Assembly (NCBI GenBank): GCA_021234155.1
Contig: JAJEKV010000144.1
Location: forward strand, 124,001-188,000
DNA from: Isoetes taiwanensis
Lineage: Eukaryota; Streptophyta; Lycopodiopsida; Isoetales; Isoetaceae
Length of the DNA: 64,000 nucleotides
Reading direction: 5' to 3'
Of this stretch, positions 10,613 through 20,297 are shown piece by piece. The translations under genes were made by a program, and so were the position numbers. The notes below the pieces were generated by a model. The model did no database searches. It was given only the letters and a program-made list of their open reading frames with translations, and was not told the origin of the DNA. Position 1 is the first letter of the stretch, and the number at the start of each line of letters is the position of its first letter.

Positions 10613-10655
10613 ATTCTCGCTGCACTGTGTAATTGTAACTAATCTGGCTGTGTAA
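10580..10655 (+). repeat. LINE poly(A) tail and 3' target-site duplication
   Basis: There are 31 consecutive A bases (10580-10610), then 11 bases, then the 34-bp duplication (10622-10655) matching 4764-4797. Confidence 0.85.
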
Positions 10656-10715
10656 CTTAACCATGGGTGCGAATAGATGTTCGCGTTCTTTAAGATGTTG
10701 GGTTATTCTTCTTCA

Positions 10716-12182
10716 TCAAGTCATCTCATGTGAAGATTGAACTAGTTGCATTAGATTTATTGGATAAATATACTCTGTTGATCCACGCCAGAAAAAGTCT
10801 GCAAGTCTCTTGTACACGTGACTGGTTGTATGCATATGATCCCAGAAGACATAAGACGTTGGCTCTTTGCAAATCGGAGCACCAGCTGGACAAGTCAAAT
10901 TTCTATTCAGATTTGTTCCAACAAAGTTGCAACATGCTACATTTACAACTCTAAAACCTGCGATGATGGGCATTCAGATATAAGTAGAGGCCAAAACTAG
11001 AGAGCTCCTACTGAGATAATTTAAGAAATTCTTACCATATATTTCAGGATTTTGAACCATATCATACATAGGGTTGTACGCATCTGCATAGAGAAACCTA
11101 GAGTCTTGCAGGGCAAACTTCAACTCTTCTAACATGATCTCAAGCTTCTGATTGAATATCTGCATGGCTTCGTTCAGTACGTACAGACACTGTCCAATTC
11201 TGGTTATATTGGCTCTAACTAGATAATGAGGAGCACATCCAAGAGGGCGAAGAGAAATTATAACAAACTTACGAGCACCTTCCTGGTACAGTTTCTGCAT
11301 TGAAGTTACCATGGTTAATGAAGTTCTAAGACTTCAAACGTATATCACTATTGAGATAATGTACCTGAACTTGTGAAGCATAAATTGAGATCAAAACATC
11401 TGCATATTCAGAAACTGTATATATCTCTTGATTGGGAAGATCAAAATAATTAGTTGCAAAGTCATTGTCACCAATTGCCATCAAAAATATGGCTTCAGAT
11501 ATGAGAGTAGTGGCAGAAATTGGGCCATTTTGGGCAATCAATATCTGCTTTACTTTCTGGAAATTAATGACTTGTGCTGGTAACGGCGCAGGATAATTGG
11601 GATTTGGATACAGTGTCTTCAAAATGAATTATCATAATTAAAGAAGTCAAGGAGAGCATGCACTAAATCGATAATGAAATTTTAAACAAAACATGCATCA
11701 ACATCTAAATCTACGTTAGCATCGGGAGCATTTGACTTACATATCGATCTCCTGTTGTATTATATAAGCCACAACCAGCTTGAGCAAAATTGGCCCCATG
11801 ATTGAAATTGTGGTGAGATGACCTAAAAGGTGGAATCAGAGGAAGCCCCAAATATGAAGCTGAAACACAGAAAAGTAGAATAATCTCAGGACTCCAGAAT
11901 TGATGCCAATTAATGCGAAATTTAGGGCTTACCTATGTAATCAGGTATGAGAAAACCGTCAGAAAAGCGTCCCGTAGCAATATCTCCTGGAAAATCCCTT
12001 CCATAAGGACGATAATTTGCCTTAGCAGTAGTAGAATTTAAGTCATTGTTATTTCCAGCATCTACAAACGATGCACCGAAGATGAAGAGTGCAGGAACTC
12101 TGGGCATAGCTTCTACTGCTTGATAGAGCAGAGGTAGCAACCCTAACAACACAAGAACCTGGAGAACCATCATCTGAGCCAT
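10716..12182 (-). CDS. GDSL-type esterase/lipase, five exons
   Basis: A secreted SGNH-hydrolase-family ester hydrolase; plant members act on cuticle, wall or lipid esters. The substrate here is unknown. Exons on the minus strand: 12182-11933, 11859-11741, 11616-11365, 11294-11036, 10957-10716. All introns are GT-AG and phases fit, giving 373 residues, the usual family length. Start chosen at ATG 12182; the N-terminus is hydrophobic (VLQVLVLLGLLPLLY) like a signal peptide. Block I reads FIFGASFVDAGNNN, with the nucleophile Ser kept but GDS changed to GAS. Block II is NHGANFAQAGCG, block III MAIGDNDF, and block V FWDHMHTT supplies the Asp/His pair. LYQEGARKFVIISLRPLGC is also typical. A LINE lies about 60-100 bp past the stop codon. 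Confidence 0.9.
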
Positions 12183-12289
12183 ATACACATACGTCAAGGA
12201 AGTGGGTAGTTAAAATGAGGCAGCACGTCGAAGCCGGCCGGGCAAAGAGAATGGACTCTGTCATTTCTATCCACAATCGCTTGCTTCCG

Positions 12290-12480
12290 GGACCACAGTC
12301 GTAGTGTGTGTGTGTGATAAAATTGAATTACCTAGCCTAAAATTGAACCCTAGTAGTATCCAGGTTTTTATGTTCCTGGCAGTACAACGTAAGATCAAAT
12401 AAGCCCTTAGATATTTCCTTTTCTTGTTGGAAATCCGCATCCACCATTTTAATATTATATTATTTAAGATAAGAGTTTAA
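12290..12480. repeat. Duplicated segment shared with 28030-28169 and 36599-36612
   Basis: Words GGACCACAGTCGTAGTGT, TTCCTGGCAGTACAAC, GATCAAATAAGCC, TTGTTGGAAATCCGCATCC and AAGATAAGAGTTTAAATAAT occur in the same order in both places. The second locus is split by the copia element at 28170-36598. This copy lies upstream of the GDSL gene. Confidence 0.75.
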
Positions 12481-12485
12481 ATAAT

Positions 12486-12522
12486 AGGGAAAACTCATAG
12501 GGGTATTTTGGTAGTTTTCCCT
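12486..12522. mobile_element. 37-bp micro-MITE
   Basis: AGGGAAAACT (12486-12495) and AGTTTTCCCT (12513-12522) are perfect inverted ends around a 17-bp centre. AAATAAT flanks both sides (12479-12485, 12523-12529). The right half (GGTATTTTGGTAGTTTTCCC) resembles the end of the adjacent MULE. The duplicated locus at 36603-36615 lacks the insert. Confidence 0.55.
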
Positions 12523-12554
12523 AAATAATATAATATGATATTTGATATGATTTA

Positions 12555-13233
12555 AGGAAATTTACCAAAATAACCCTATTTATTGACGTAATTCCCAAAT
12601 AGCCCTTTTTGTATTTTAAAAATCACCAAAAAGCGTGTTTTTGCAACAAAGGATCATTTTTTATGGGAATTTTTGCAACCTGGATGGGGATAAAGCTCTA
12701 GACTTTGACATCAAAAAAAAATAGCAACAACTGCATGATCACAAAGCAATCATAACATTTGCACTAAAAAGTATGAACATGTTTTAGACTCAATATTAAC
12801 CACAACTTATCGCTCGGACTTTGTACGTCAAACACAAATGCATTAGAAGGAAGTTACCATGTCCCTTCTAGCTCGTTTAGTTAGCTTTGTAATATGTCAT
12901 TGAGCAGCTTTCACTAGAGTGTATATAGCATCTCCACTGGATGCCCACGAAGCTTCTCCTTCAACACGATTCATGTAAAAGCATTCAGCTAGTTGTCTTC
13001 GAATAATTTTTAGCATTGGGATGATAGGCTTATATCTAGCTTCAAGAAACCAAGAATTTAAAGCCCTGCAAAAAATGATCATCTATTGTAAGAACATGCT
13101 TTTTGGTGATTTTAAAATACAAAGGGCTATTTGGGAAAACATCTAAGAATTAAGGGCATTTTGGGAATTTCAAAAATGCGAAGGGATTTTTCGGAATTAA
13201 GTCAACAATTAAGGTTATTTTGGTAAATTTCCC
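12555..13233. mobile_element. MULE deletion derivative, 9-bp target duplication
   Basis: Terminal inverted repeats start AGGAAATTTACCAAAATAAC at left and GGGAAATTTACCAAAATAAC (reversed) at right and extend over roughly 80-130 bases with gaps. TATGATTTA flanks both ends (12546-12554, 13234-13242): a 9-bp duplication is the hallmark of the Mutator superfamily. The related locus at 36612-36630 has the uninterrupted site TTGATATGGTTTATGATG, so insertion is directly visible. A transposase scrap lies inside. Confidence 0.8.
12897..13082 (-). pseudogene. MULE transposase fragment
   Basis: A 61-codon frame contains ALNSWFLEARYKPIIPMLKI, resembling the FNSWI..AR..PI..ML segment of plant MuDR-type transposases. 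It is the only coding trace left inside the MULE derivative. No catalytic DDE residues are present. Confidence 0.55.
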
Positions 13234-13242
13234 TATGATTTA

Positions 13243-13803
13243 TGATGACATAGCACTAAGAAAAACTAGCGGAAATGCAGGGTTGGGGTGAAGGTTAGGG
13301 TGTTATAGGGTAAGGTGTGAAAATCAGTGCCATGTGATGGGGATGTGTATGTAATTCTAGTTTGAGGAATAGATAGAAGGGAGAAAGTTTTCACACAAAA
13401 ACACCCCAGATAAAAAGAGTATCTGCCAAACACATCACTAAGATGTCACCCATTATAGACGAATAGTTGCAAATCACACTCAAGCACAAAAAAAAAAAAA
13501 AAAAAAAAAAAAGATGACAAATGACCTAAGGTTCCCAGACGACACTGGAAATCCTTAAGACAAAGTTACTGCAAGAGGACATCCTGCAGCAACATACCGG
13601 AAAGGAAGGAGGGAGAGGGACGAGCATGGCCGGAGCTCGAAGAAGAGATATTTTGCTGACGTGGCATGGAAGGTTGAGTGACAGGGTGTCTATGTGTATA
13701 AGCTAGAATTCCACGAAATCGTGCACCTCAGGTTAGGCAACCCTACTAAAAAAAAAGAAGAAACCAATGTGCACACCGCGTGCATATCTCTAACTGAAGA
13801 CAT
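13243..13803. other. Duplicated non-coding sequence and poly(A) run
   Basis: 13243-13330 (GATGACATAGCACTAAG, CTAGCGGAAATGCAGGG) matches 36620-36700 and partly 21075-21135. A run of about 23 A bases lies at 13490-13512. 13640-13755 (GCACCTCAGGTTAGGCAACC) matches 21040-21075 and 23735-23765. No coding signal is seen. Confidence 0.6.
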
Positions 13804-14534
13804 TGATATGGATATGGTAGCTCGGGGGAGTGGCCTTGAACGTTGGTCTTGGTGGACTAGCATGGGTGTGTGAGATTGGCGAATTAATGGCAAGGCAAGG
13901 CAATTAAATTGGCAAAGATATTTTATGTTAGTAATAGCTAAATAATATCATGTAAGATATATTTAATGGCTAAGCTTTATAAGGCTTGTTTAAAATAGGA
14001 ATAGCCGAACTTTTTTCTAAAAGAGCCAGCATCGGATTTATAAGGGGGCTGCATCAATTCTGAGGGCATCATCAACATTTGTCGACCGGTTTACGGACGT
14101 CTTCAACTAGTCGCCGCTTTGATCCAGCCTCTTAAGCCCGCTTCATCCATAAGCCTATTGAGCTTTCCTTTGCCATTGATTTGCCTTTAAAGTATCTCAA
14201 CACGGTTGGCCGATCTCGTTGGGTGTGGAGCGCCATTATTTGCCTTGTATTGAGAATCTTCCTCTAGTTTTGGTGAACTAGAGCCAGAACATTCTGAGCT
14301 ATTGGTGTAGTTCATACCAATTGGTGTATCTCGTGTCTTATGTTCATTGGATCTGTGCTTATTTACCTTTTTATTTCAAACCTAGATCATTTTGTCATTG
14401 CTAACGGTTTATTCTGTGGATTCTGTAGCAAACCTAGACGGTTTACAGGTAATGAGAATATGATTTGTTTGAAGAGGTCAGGTATTCTATTTGGAATAGA
14501 TAAAAGGAATGGTTTATTATTGTGAACCATATCA
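13804..14534 (+). mobile_element. LTR (731 bp), plus orientation, with PBS
   Basis: Starts TGATATGGATATGG and ends GAACCATATCA; the LTR ends are themselves inverted repeats (TGATATGG/CCATATCA). The initiator-tRNA-Met primer site TTGGTATCAGAGCC follows at 14536-14549, so this is a 5' LTR of a copia-type element. Relative to its partner it contains about 100 extra bases near 14165-14245. Confidence 0.8.
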
Positions 14535-14818
14535 ATTGGTATCAGAGCCAAGCTATTCCTAAAGTTTGCAAAGACTTCCGGTTGGTGCTGGAGATTGCAA
14601 ACAGGAATATAGAATCTTATTCTGGCTATTCTTGATGTTTGTAAGTCATCTAGTTGGTGCTAGTGATTGCAAATTGGAATAGAGTTCCTCCTCCTGAGAA
14701 TCTAAATGATATTCTTTCTATGAAATTAAAATTTTAACTTCTTGGATCATTCTTTCCAATCCGATTTTACCCAGAGTAATCAACCTTTGGATATCAGTAT
14801 GACAATAATAATACCAAT
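14535..14818 (+). mobile_element. Retrotransposon leader remnant between inverted LTRs
   Basis: Begins with the PBS. A sub-repeat TTGGTGCT.G.GATTGCAAA occurs twice (about 14583 and 14654). No gag frame is intact. Confidence 0.55.
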
Positions 14819-15451
14819 TGATATGGTTCACAATAATAAACCATTCCTTTTATCTATTCCAAATAGAATACCTGACCTCTTCAAACAAATCATATTCTCA
14901 TTACACGTGAAACCGCCTAGGTTTGCTCACGTAATCCACGTAATAAACCGTTAGCAATGATAAAATGATCTAGGTTTGAAATAAAAAGGTAAATAAGCAC
15001 AGATCCAATGAACATAAGATACGAGATACACCAATTGATATGAACTACACCAATAGCTCAGAATGTTCTGGCTCTAGTTCACCAAAACTAGAGGAAGATT
15101 CTCAATACAAGCTCAATAGACTTATGGATGAAGCGGGCTTAAGGCTGGATCAACAGAGTCGGCAGCAGCAGCTAGTTGAAGACGTCCGGAAACTGGTCGA
15201 CAACTGTTGATGATGCCCCTGTAAATTCGATGCAGCCCCCCTTATAAATCCGATGCTGGCTCTTTTAGAAAAAAGTTCGGCTATTCCTATTTTAAACAAG
15301 CCTTATAAAAGCTTAGCCATTAAATAATATCAAATATCTTTGCCAATTTAATTGCCTTGCCTTGCCATTAATTCGCCAATCTCACACACCCATGCTAGTC
15401 CACCAAGACCAACGTTCAAGGCCACTCCCCCGAGCTACCATATCCATATCA
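14819..15451 (-). mobile_element. LTR (633 bp), minus orientation, with PPT
   Basis: Reverse complement of the LTR at 13804-14534 over nearly its whole length. On the minus strand it is immediately preceded by CAGAAAGGGAGGAAT (15452-15466), a polypurine tract, so it is a 3' LTR whose body lay to the right. Outer end CCATATCCATATCA. Confidence 0.8.
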
Positions 15452-15740
15452 ATTCCTCCCTTTCTGAAGGCAACTGACCTCAGTTGTGTCCATAAACAAA
15501 TTAAGCACCAACTTAATTTATCCAATTGAGCACCAACTCAATTTATACATGAGCACCAACTCAATTTCCATAATTTATTTTGGTGTCAAATACCGTAGTA
15601 CCTTCACTGCACTTGTCTCAATGTGGGATGTTGAAGGTGGAAAGTGTTGTACATGACTATCCTGCATAGTAGTAAGGTCCTGTCAGTGCAACCTAGTCCA
15701 ACACATTGGACAAACAAATCAACTCTAGTTTGCCCTTGTT
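15452..15740. other. Retrotransposon remnant with short tandem units
   Basis: Three units of about 26-28 bp (GAGCACCAACTCAATTTAT-like) lie at 15505-15565 beside the PPT. Nothing coding is recognised. Confidence 0.5.
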
Positions 15741-15824
15741 AACAACCTGCATCCATAACACAGATAATAAATGTTCTTCTCACTTTTAAGAACTTTCAAA
15801 TGGCAGAAACATACTTTGACACAA

Positions 15825-15977
15825 CTCTCCAATTGATTGTTTGCCACTTCCAACTTCATTGCCTTGTCCTTTAAATTATCATTTTCCTTGTTCTTACACC
15901 CAAGACATCTATGAAAAGACTTCAGACGTGATGCAATTTTTTGACATCCGCAACAAATGCATGCCTTTAAAGCTTGA
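15825..15977 (-). pseudogene. Exon-like fragment, Cys-rich then leucine-zipper-like
   Basis: On the minus strand an open stretch bounded by CTTGCAG and by AAAG/GTATGTTT encodes ENQALKACICCGCQK, then FHRCLGCKNKENDNLK and KAMKLEVANNQLES. EN..LK plus CxxC followed by a heptad-like segment recalls the zipper-loop-zipper linker of HD-Zip IV proteins. A nearby possible exon (16165-16240, minus) encodes DQTWLKRNLKMRNASQ, faintly like homeodomain helix 3. The exons do not join in frame with other candidates, so I treat this as a decayed fragment. Confidence 0.25.
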
Positions 15978-16330
15978 TTTTCTGCAAGTATAGCCTTCGA
16001 TATATTAACATTTTTATACAGGGAACAAAAATAGATGAATCAAATATGAAGCCTTTTAGCGTGACAACATATATTTCATGCATATTTATAGCAAAAACTT
16101 ACTCTAGTGCATGTGAAGTCTATACGAAGTTTAGATATTTCAATCATGCTGCTTTTCACAAACACCTTGCAAGATTTCTAATCTGGCTCGCATTCCTCAT
16201 CTTTAGGTTTCTTTTCAACCAAGTTTGATCTCCTATATTCTAAACAAAAGAGAAAGGAAAAATACCTATAGGCAATAAAATGTGGAACCCTGCCAGGTCA
16301 AGCATTTATTGACCTTCAGATGCTAGAAAA

Positions 16331-16500
16331 AGATATTCAAGCTAGGATGATTTAATGAACCAGAGTCTAAAGTCTTTCTTCTTTGAGGGATCACCACATC
16401 CTTGTGTGTAGTAAAAGATATTCAAGCTAGGATGATTTAATGAACCAGAGTCTAAAGTCTTTCTTCTTTGAGGGATCACCACATCCTTGTGTGCAGTACA
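16331..16500 (+). repeat. Near-perfect 85-bp tandem duplication
   Basis: Two consecutive copies (AGATATTCAAGCTAGGATGA to CTTGTGTGTAGT/CTTGTGTGCAGT) differ at about one base, so the duplication is recent. Not coding. Confidence 0.95.
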
Positions 16501-16778
16501 TCATCAAAAAAACTGAGGGATCATGCTGGTCTGTATTCTCTCTATAAATGCAAGATACCTAATTAAGGAGCCTAATGCATGAAGAAGACACTAAGCTCTG
16601 AATATGATAAAAGGACTCATGTCTCATACTAGTTTTCAAAACCCAATACCTGTTGAAGTAATTCTGCTCGCCAGGATAAACATTCTACCAAAACATTCCG
16701 AAAAGCTTATGATGAAGACAGTAACCTGTCATTTATTTGCAGCAAGTATGTGTTCTTGACGATGCAAGAAGGAATCTA

Positions 16779-17006
16779 CTAATGCCCAAATGAAATCAAG
16801 AAATCTAGGAACTTGGTGCTAGTCTTACCTGCATAGTTTGCCCTGCCAAACCTCACAACCGCATATGAAAGCCATATCTCATGTAACAGTTCCCGTCCTT
16901 GCAAATACGCCAACATCTTTGAAAAGTCCAAGTCGGAATGCCAATCCACGTTGAAAAAGCTCAAAAAATAGCTTGCCAAGGGAACTTCGCCAAAATCCAA
17001 GATCAA
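16779..17006 (-). other. Possible first exon, unknown protein
   Basis: The minus-strand frame contains DFGEVPLASYFLSFFNVDW and GRELLHEIWLSYAVVRFG, ending at a good donor (GCAG/GTAAGA at 16826-16835). It has hydrophobic and aromatic character like a real exon. No continuation in frame was found downstream, and the family is not recognised. A G-box (CACGTG, 17107-17112) lies about 100 bp upstream. Confidence 0.3.
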
Positions 17007-17149
17007 GAGGAAGAATGGCAGAAAACAGAACGAGAGAGAACCTTCTTTCTAGAACGTAAACAACACTTACGTGTCATCCTGCCCTGGGTTCCAATGTGGT
17101 GATGACACGTGGCGAGTTTCATTTCCAGGAATGTGAGGTAAATTTAGTT

Positions 17150-17498
17150 GCATTCTGTTTTTAGTTACATTCCAAAATTTTTACTTACAACCCTTATTTA
17201 CTTGCATTCCACATTTACATTCCAACTTTTTTACTTGCATTCCAGATTTACACGAATACCAGATTTACAGATACCAGATTTACACAGATTTACAGATTTC
17301 AAACATATTCAAATTCAACCAAAATTTGAAACACATTCAAAAATAGTCTGAACAGTATTATAGTGGCACATAGTGGCACATTCAAGAACGTCTGAACAGT
17401 ATTACAGTGGCAAAAGTATCAAAAACAATATGAACATAGTATCAAAAGAGAGTCTGAACAGTACCATAGTGGCAAAGTATCAAAGTATCTGAACACCT
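17150..17498 (-). repeat. Sub-repeats at the 3' side of the recombinase gene
   Basis: TCTGAACAGTA..A.AGTGGCA occurs three times (17346, 17391, 17453) and CCAGATTTACA-type words recur at 17243-17300. They lie directly after the recombinase stop codon, in what would be its 3' UTR or the element's 3' end. Confidence 0.7.
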
Positions 17499-19573
17499 TC
17501 ATTTGAAATTGAAAACACAGTTATGAAATGTTTTGCCTATAACGCCACTAAACCGATGCGCTGCCACCACCTTTTCTAAATCATCCCAATGATCATTTAA
17601 GAAAGCATCGTCTTCAACTTCATTCTGCACACCTGCATGTGATACTAAAGGCCCTGGAACATTGATAGTACCTATTTGAACTTCCTTGGCATCATCTACC
17701 ACTGATGTAGAAGCTGATAAAGGAGCAGAAATTATTGAAGCAGATGTAGAAGATACAGGATTACCATTTGGACCTTCACCACTTTTCCCAAACTGCTCCT
17801 TATCATATGCATTCAGCTCATCCTTATAAACGTCTTCAAACATCCTTCTCGATCCAGTTGCATCAAATGGCTTGCCAGCTATTTCCATTGCAGCCTTCAC
17901 TTGCAATTCTGTAGTTTTGTCATACCTGTATACAGAACATTAAACTAATTAAGGAAGCTACACAAATAAAGAAACATCACTAAAAAATTGTAGAATTATT
18001 ACCTTTGAAAAGCCTCTACAGTGCGATGTCCAGTTACTTTCATACCAACATTAATCGGTACGCCAGCTCGTGACAGCCTAGAAACTAGTGTCGTCCGTCC
18101 ACTCTTACCACTGAAAGAGCCATCAACTCCTATAAGTTTCATCATGTACTTCAGCCATTGCGACATCTTTCTGCCACTAACCCTATGCTTAACATTATAC
18201 CATGCCTGCAACAAGTTAAACAGTTTAAGTTTTAACAATTCAACCTATTATGAAATATCAAAAACAATTACTTACTGTTTTCCGTGGTGAAATAATTGCT
18301 TGCTTGAATAACCAGTCATCATCAGGAGTCGTGTAAGGGTAATGGCGGAAGAATTGTTTAAAGGTCAAAATTACATCGTCTTCATAAACACGAAGCGGCA
18401 TCCGAAAAGACTCTTCCTGGTACCTGTCCATACTTACATCATACTGCTTTGAGAGCCTCTCATTATATTCTACGTACTCTTTCCCATTTTCTGTTCCTAT
18501 TTCAAAATCTGCCACCTTTAGACCTTCCAGCTCCTCTTGTCCCCTAATCCCAAATCTGGATACGCAGTAAAACAATAACCTCTTTTGAAGACCAACAGAA
18601 TGTTCAATTCCATGGTCGACATTAGACAAAAGGGCATGTTCATTCGCGAATGAAATTTCATCTACTTTCTTCCTTTTCTTACACACCCCTGGTGTCATCC
18701 TCGATCTCCTCATAGAGGCAACACATGCAAGCCTTGCACGCGTGAAAACAACAGAATACTTAATATTGAAAGGAAATTCCTCTATACCACTTTCTGCAAT
18801 TTTCCGCTCCTGCTCACGTCGAATCATGACTCCAAATCTTCTGAACAGGTCTTGAAGCCTGCAAGAAAGAATGTAAGACGTAATGAAAAAATATCAAATA
18901 AATAAAAGAATGTGTAACTAAATAAATGTAACTAAAGAAAACAATGTACTAAAAACAGTAACTAAAAAATGCAACTAAATAAAACACTAACTAAATAAAA
19001 GAATGTACAAAAATAAATGACTTACGTTTCAGGGGGGTACATTGATCCATCTAGCTTCACAACTTGAAGCATAAATAGCTCCAACATGCTGGAAAACTCC
19101 TTCAAATCAAGCTCCTCAACTTTCTTTTCAACATGAATTTTCATATGAACCCTCCAACAGTCAAACCGCCTCCTCGCCCACTGGATTTTTGCCTCAGACT
19201 TGCTAATGCCACCACTACGAACTTCTTGCAGCAAATCTTTATCAATTTCCAAAAAGGTAACTGTTGGCTGTTTCTCAGAATTCTCTTTCTCGCTTTCACA
19301 TGGAACTACTACACTTAGATGCCCATTAGATTCTGCTTCTTCAAGGTATTTTGTAATTGCATCATCAGAAAACTCATTTTCAAAGCTAACATCTTCATCC
19401 TGCAGGTTAGTTACATCACTTAAAACAGCAATTTCAGAACTGCCAGCAGCTTGAGAGATGTGAAGATCAAAGCTTGGAGTCGAATCCATGCCTGCAAGCC
19501 TCCAGGCAGCATTCTCAGCATCTCCAATCATAAAACATAATGTATTGACAAGAAAAATTAGAGGGAATCCCAT
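17499..19573 (-). CDS. Crypton/DUF3504-type tyrosine recombinase, four exons
   Basis: Predicted DNA-cutting and rejoining enzyme that forms a 3'-phosphotyrosine link. Exons (minus): 19573-19026, 18858-18276, 18205-18003, 17925-17499, all GT-AG with matching phases, giving 586 residues. Residues ~126-190 carry the N-terminal SAM-like DNA-binding region (KIQWARRRFDCWR, DGSMYPPETLQDLFRR) typical of the Crypton/DUF3504 group. The catalytic core follows: Arg288 in FGIRGQEEL, Lys411 and Arg414 in GKSGRTTL (Lys replaces the usual His), His437 in TGHRT, and the nucleophile Tyr446 in FQRYDKTTE, created across the last splice. The ~140-residue tail is Ser/Ala/acidic. No stop or frameshift occurs inside the exons. 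More 5' exons are possible, since an acceptor lies at 19614. Whether it is a mobile Crypton or a settled host gene cannot be decided from sequence alone. Confidence 0.85.
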
Positions 19574-20297
19574 GATCCAACCTCTACAATGTCTAAGCAC
19601 TAATTTCTTCACCCTGTGTAACAAAAAAAAAAACGAGTAAGAAACTATTACAAACATATAATGAATAAAAGAACAGAATAAAGAATACAGAACAGAATAA
19701 AAGGACAAAATAAAGAACTACTACAGACAAAATATCGGACCTAAGAACTTGTAAACACATAATATCGGACCTAAGAACCCTAAGATCAACAAAAAATTAA
19801 CATGCAGGAACATAAGAAACCTAACATCTAAAATAAACCAGAATTTTTACCTTCTAAGGCCTGAATGTGCCGTAAGACTTGTCTTCTCACCAATCTTTGG
19901 CCTGAAACACGATCTTCCAACGCCTGAAACACATTTGATTTCCAAGATTTACAAACAAGTGAGTCAATACCAAAATTTAGCGGCCAGAATAGAATAAAAG
20001 CAAGTAAAAGTCCAAGCAGACGAACCTGAGCAAAAAAAAACTCCAAGATTTTCGACAAAAACTCCAAGATTCTCCATAAAAAGGTTCGAAATGCAACAAA
20101 AATGATGGCGCCAGCAAAAAAATGCAAGCAAGATGCTTGCAGACCTCGAGCGCCTTCGGCGCGCCACAAAAAGGTCCGGCAGCAGCTCGCCTTCGCAGCC
20201 AAAAGGAGGTAAGGAAAAAAATTTTGCCAGAAGGAAAACAGAGAAATTTTTTTGCCTGCCACGCAGGAGGACACGTCAGTGTCGCCCACGTTACAGT

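Noticed and set aside
12049-12276. Second frame overlapping GDSL exon 1
   Set aside because: It is out of phase with the GDSL exon, which has conserved blocks and splice sites.
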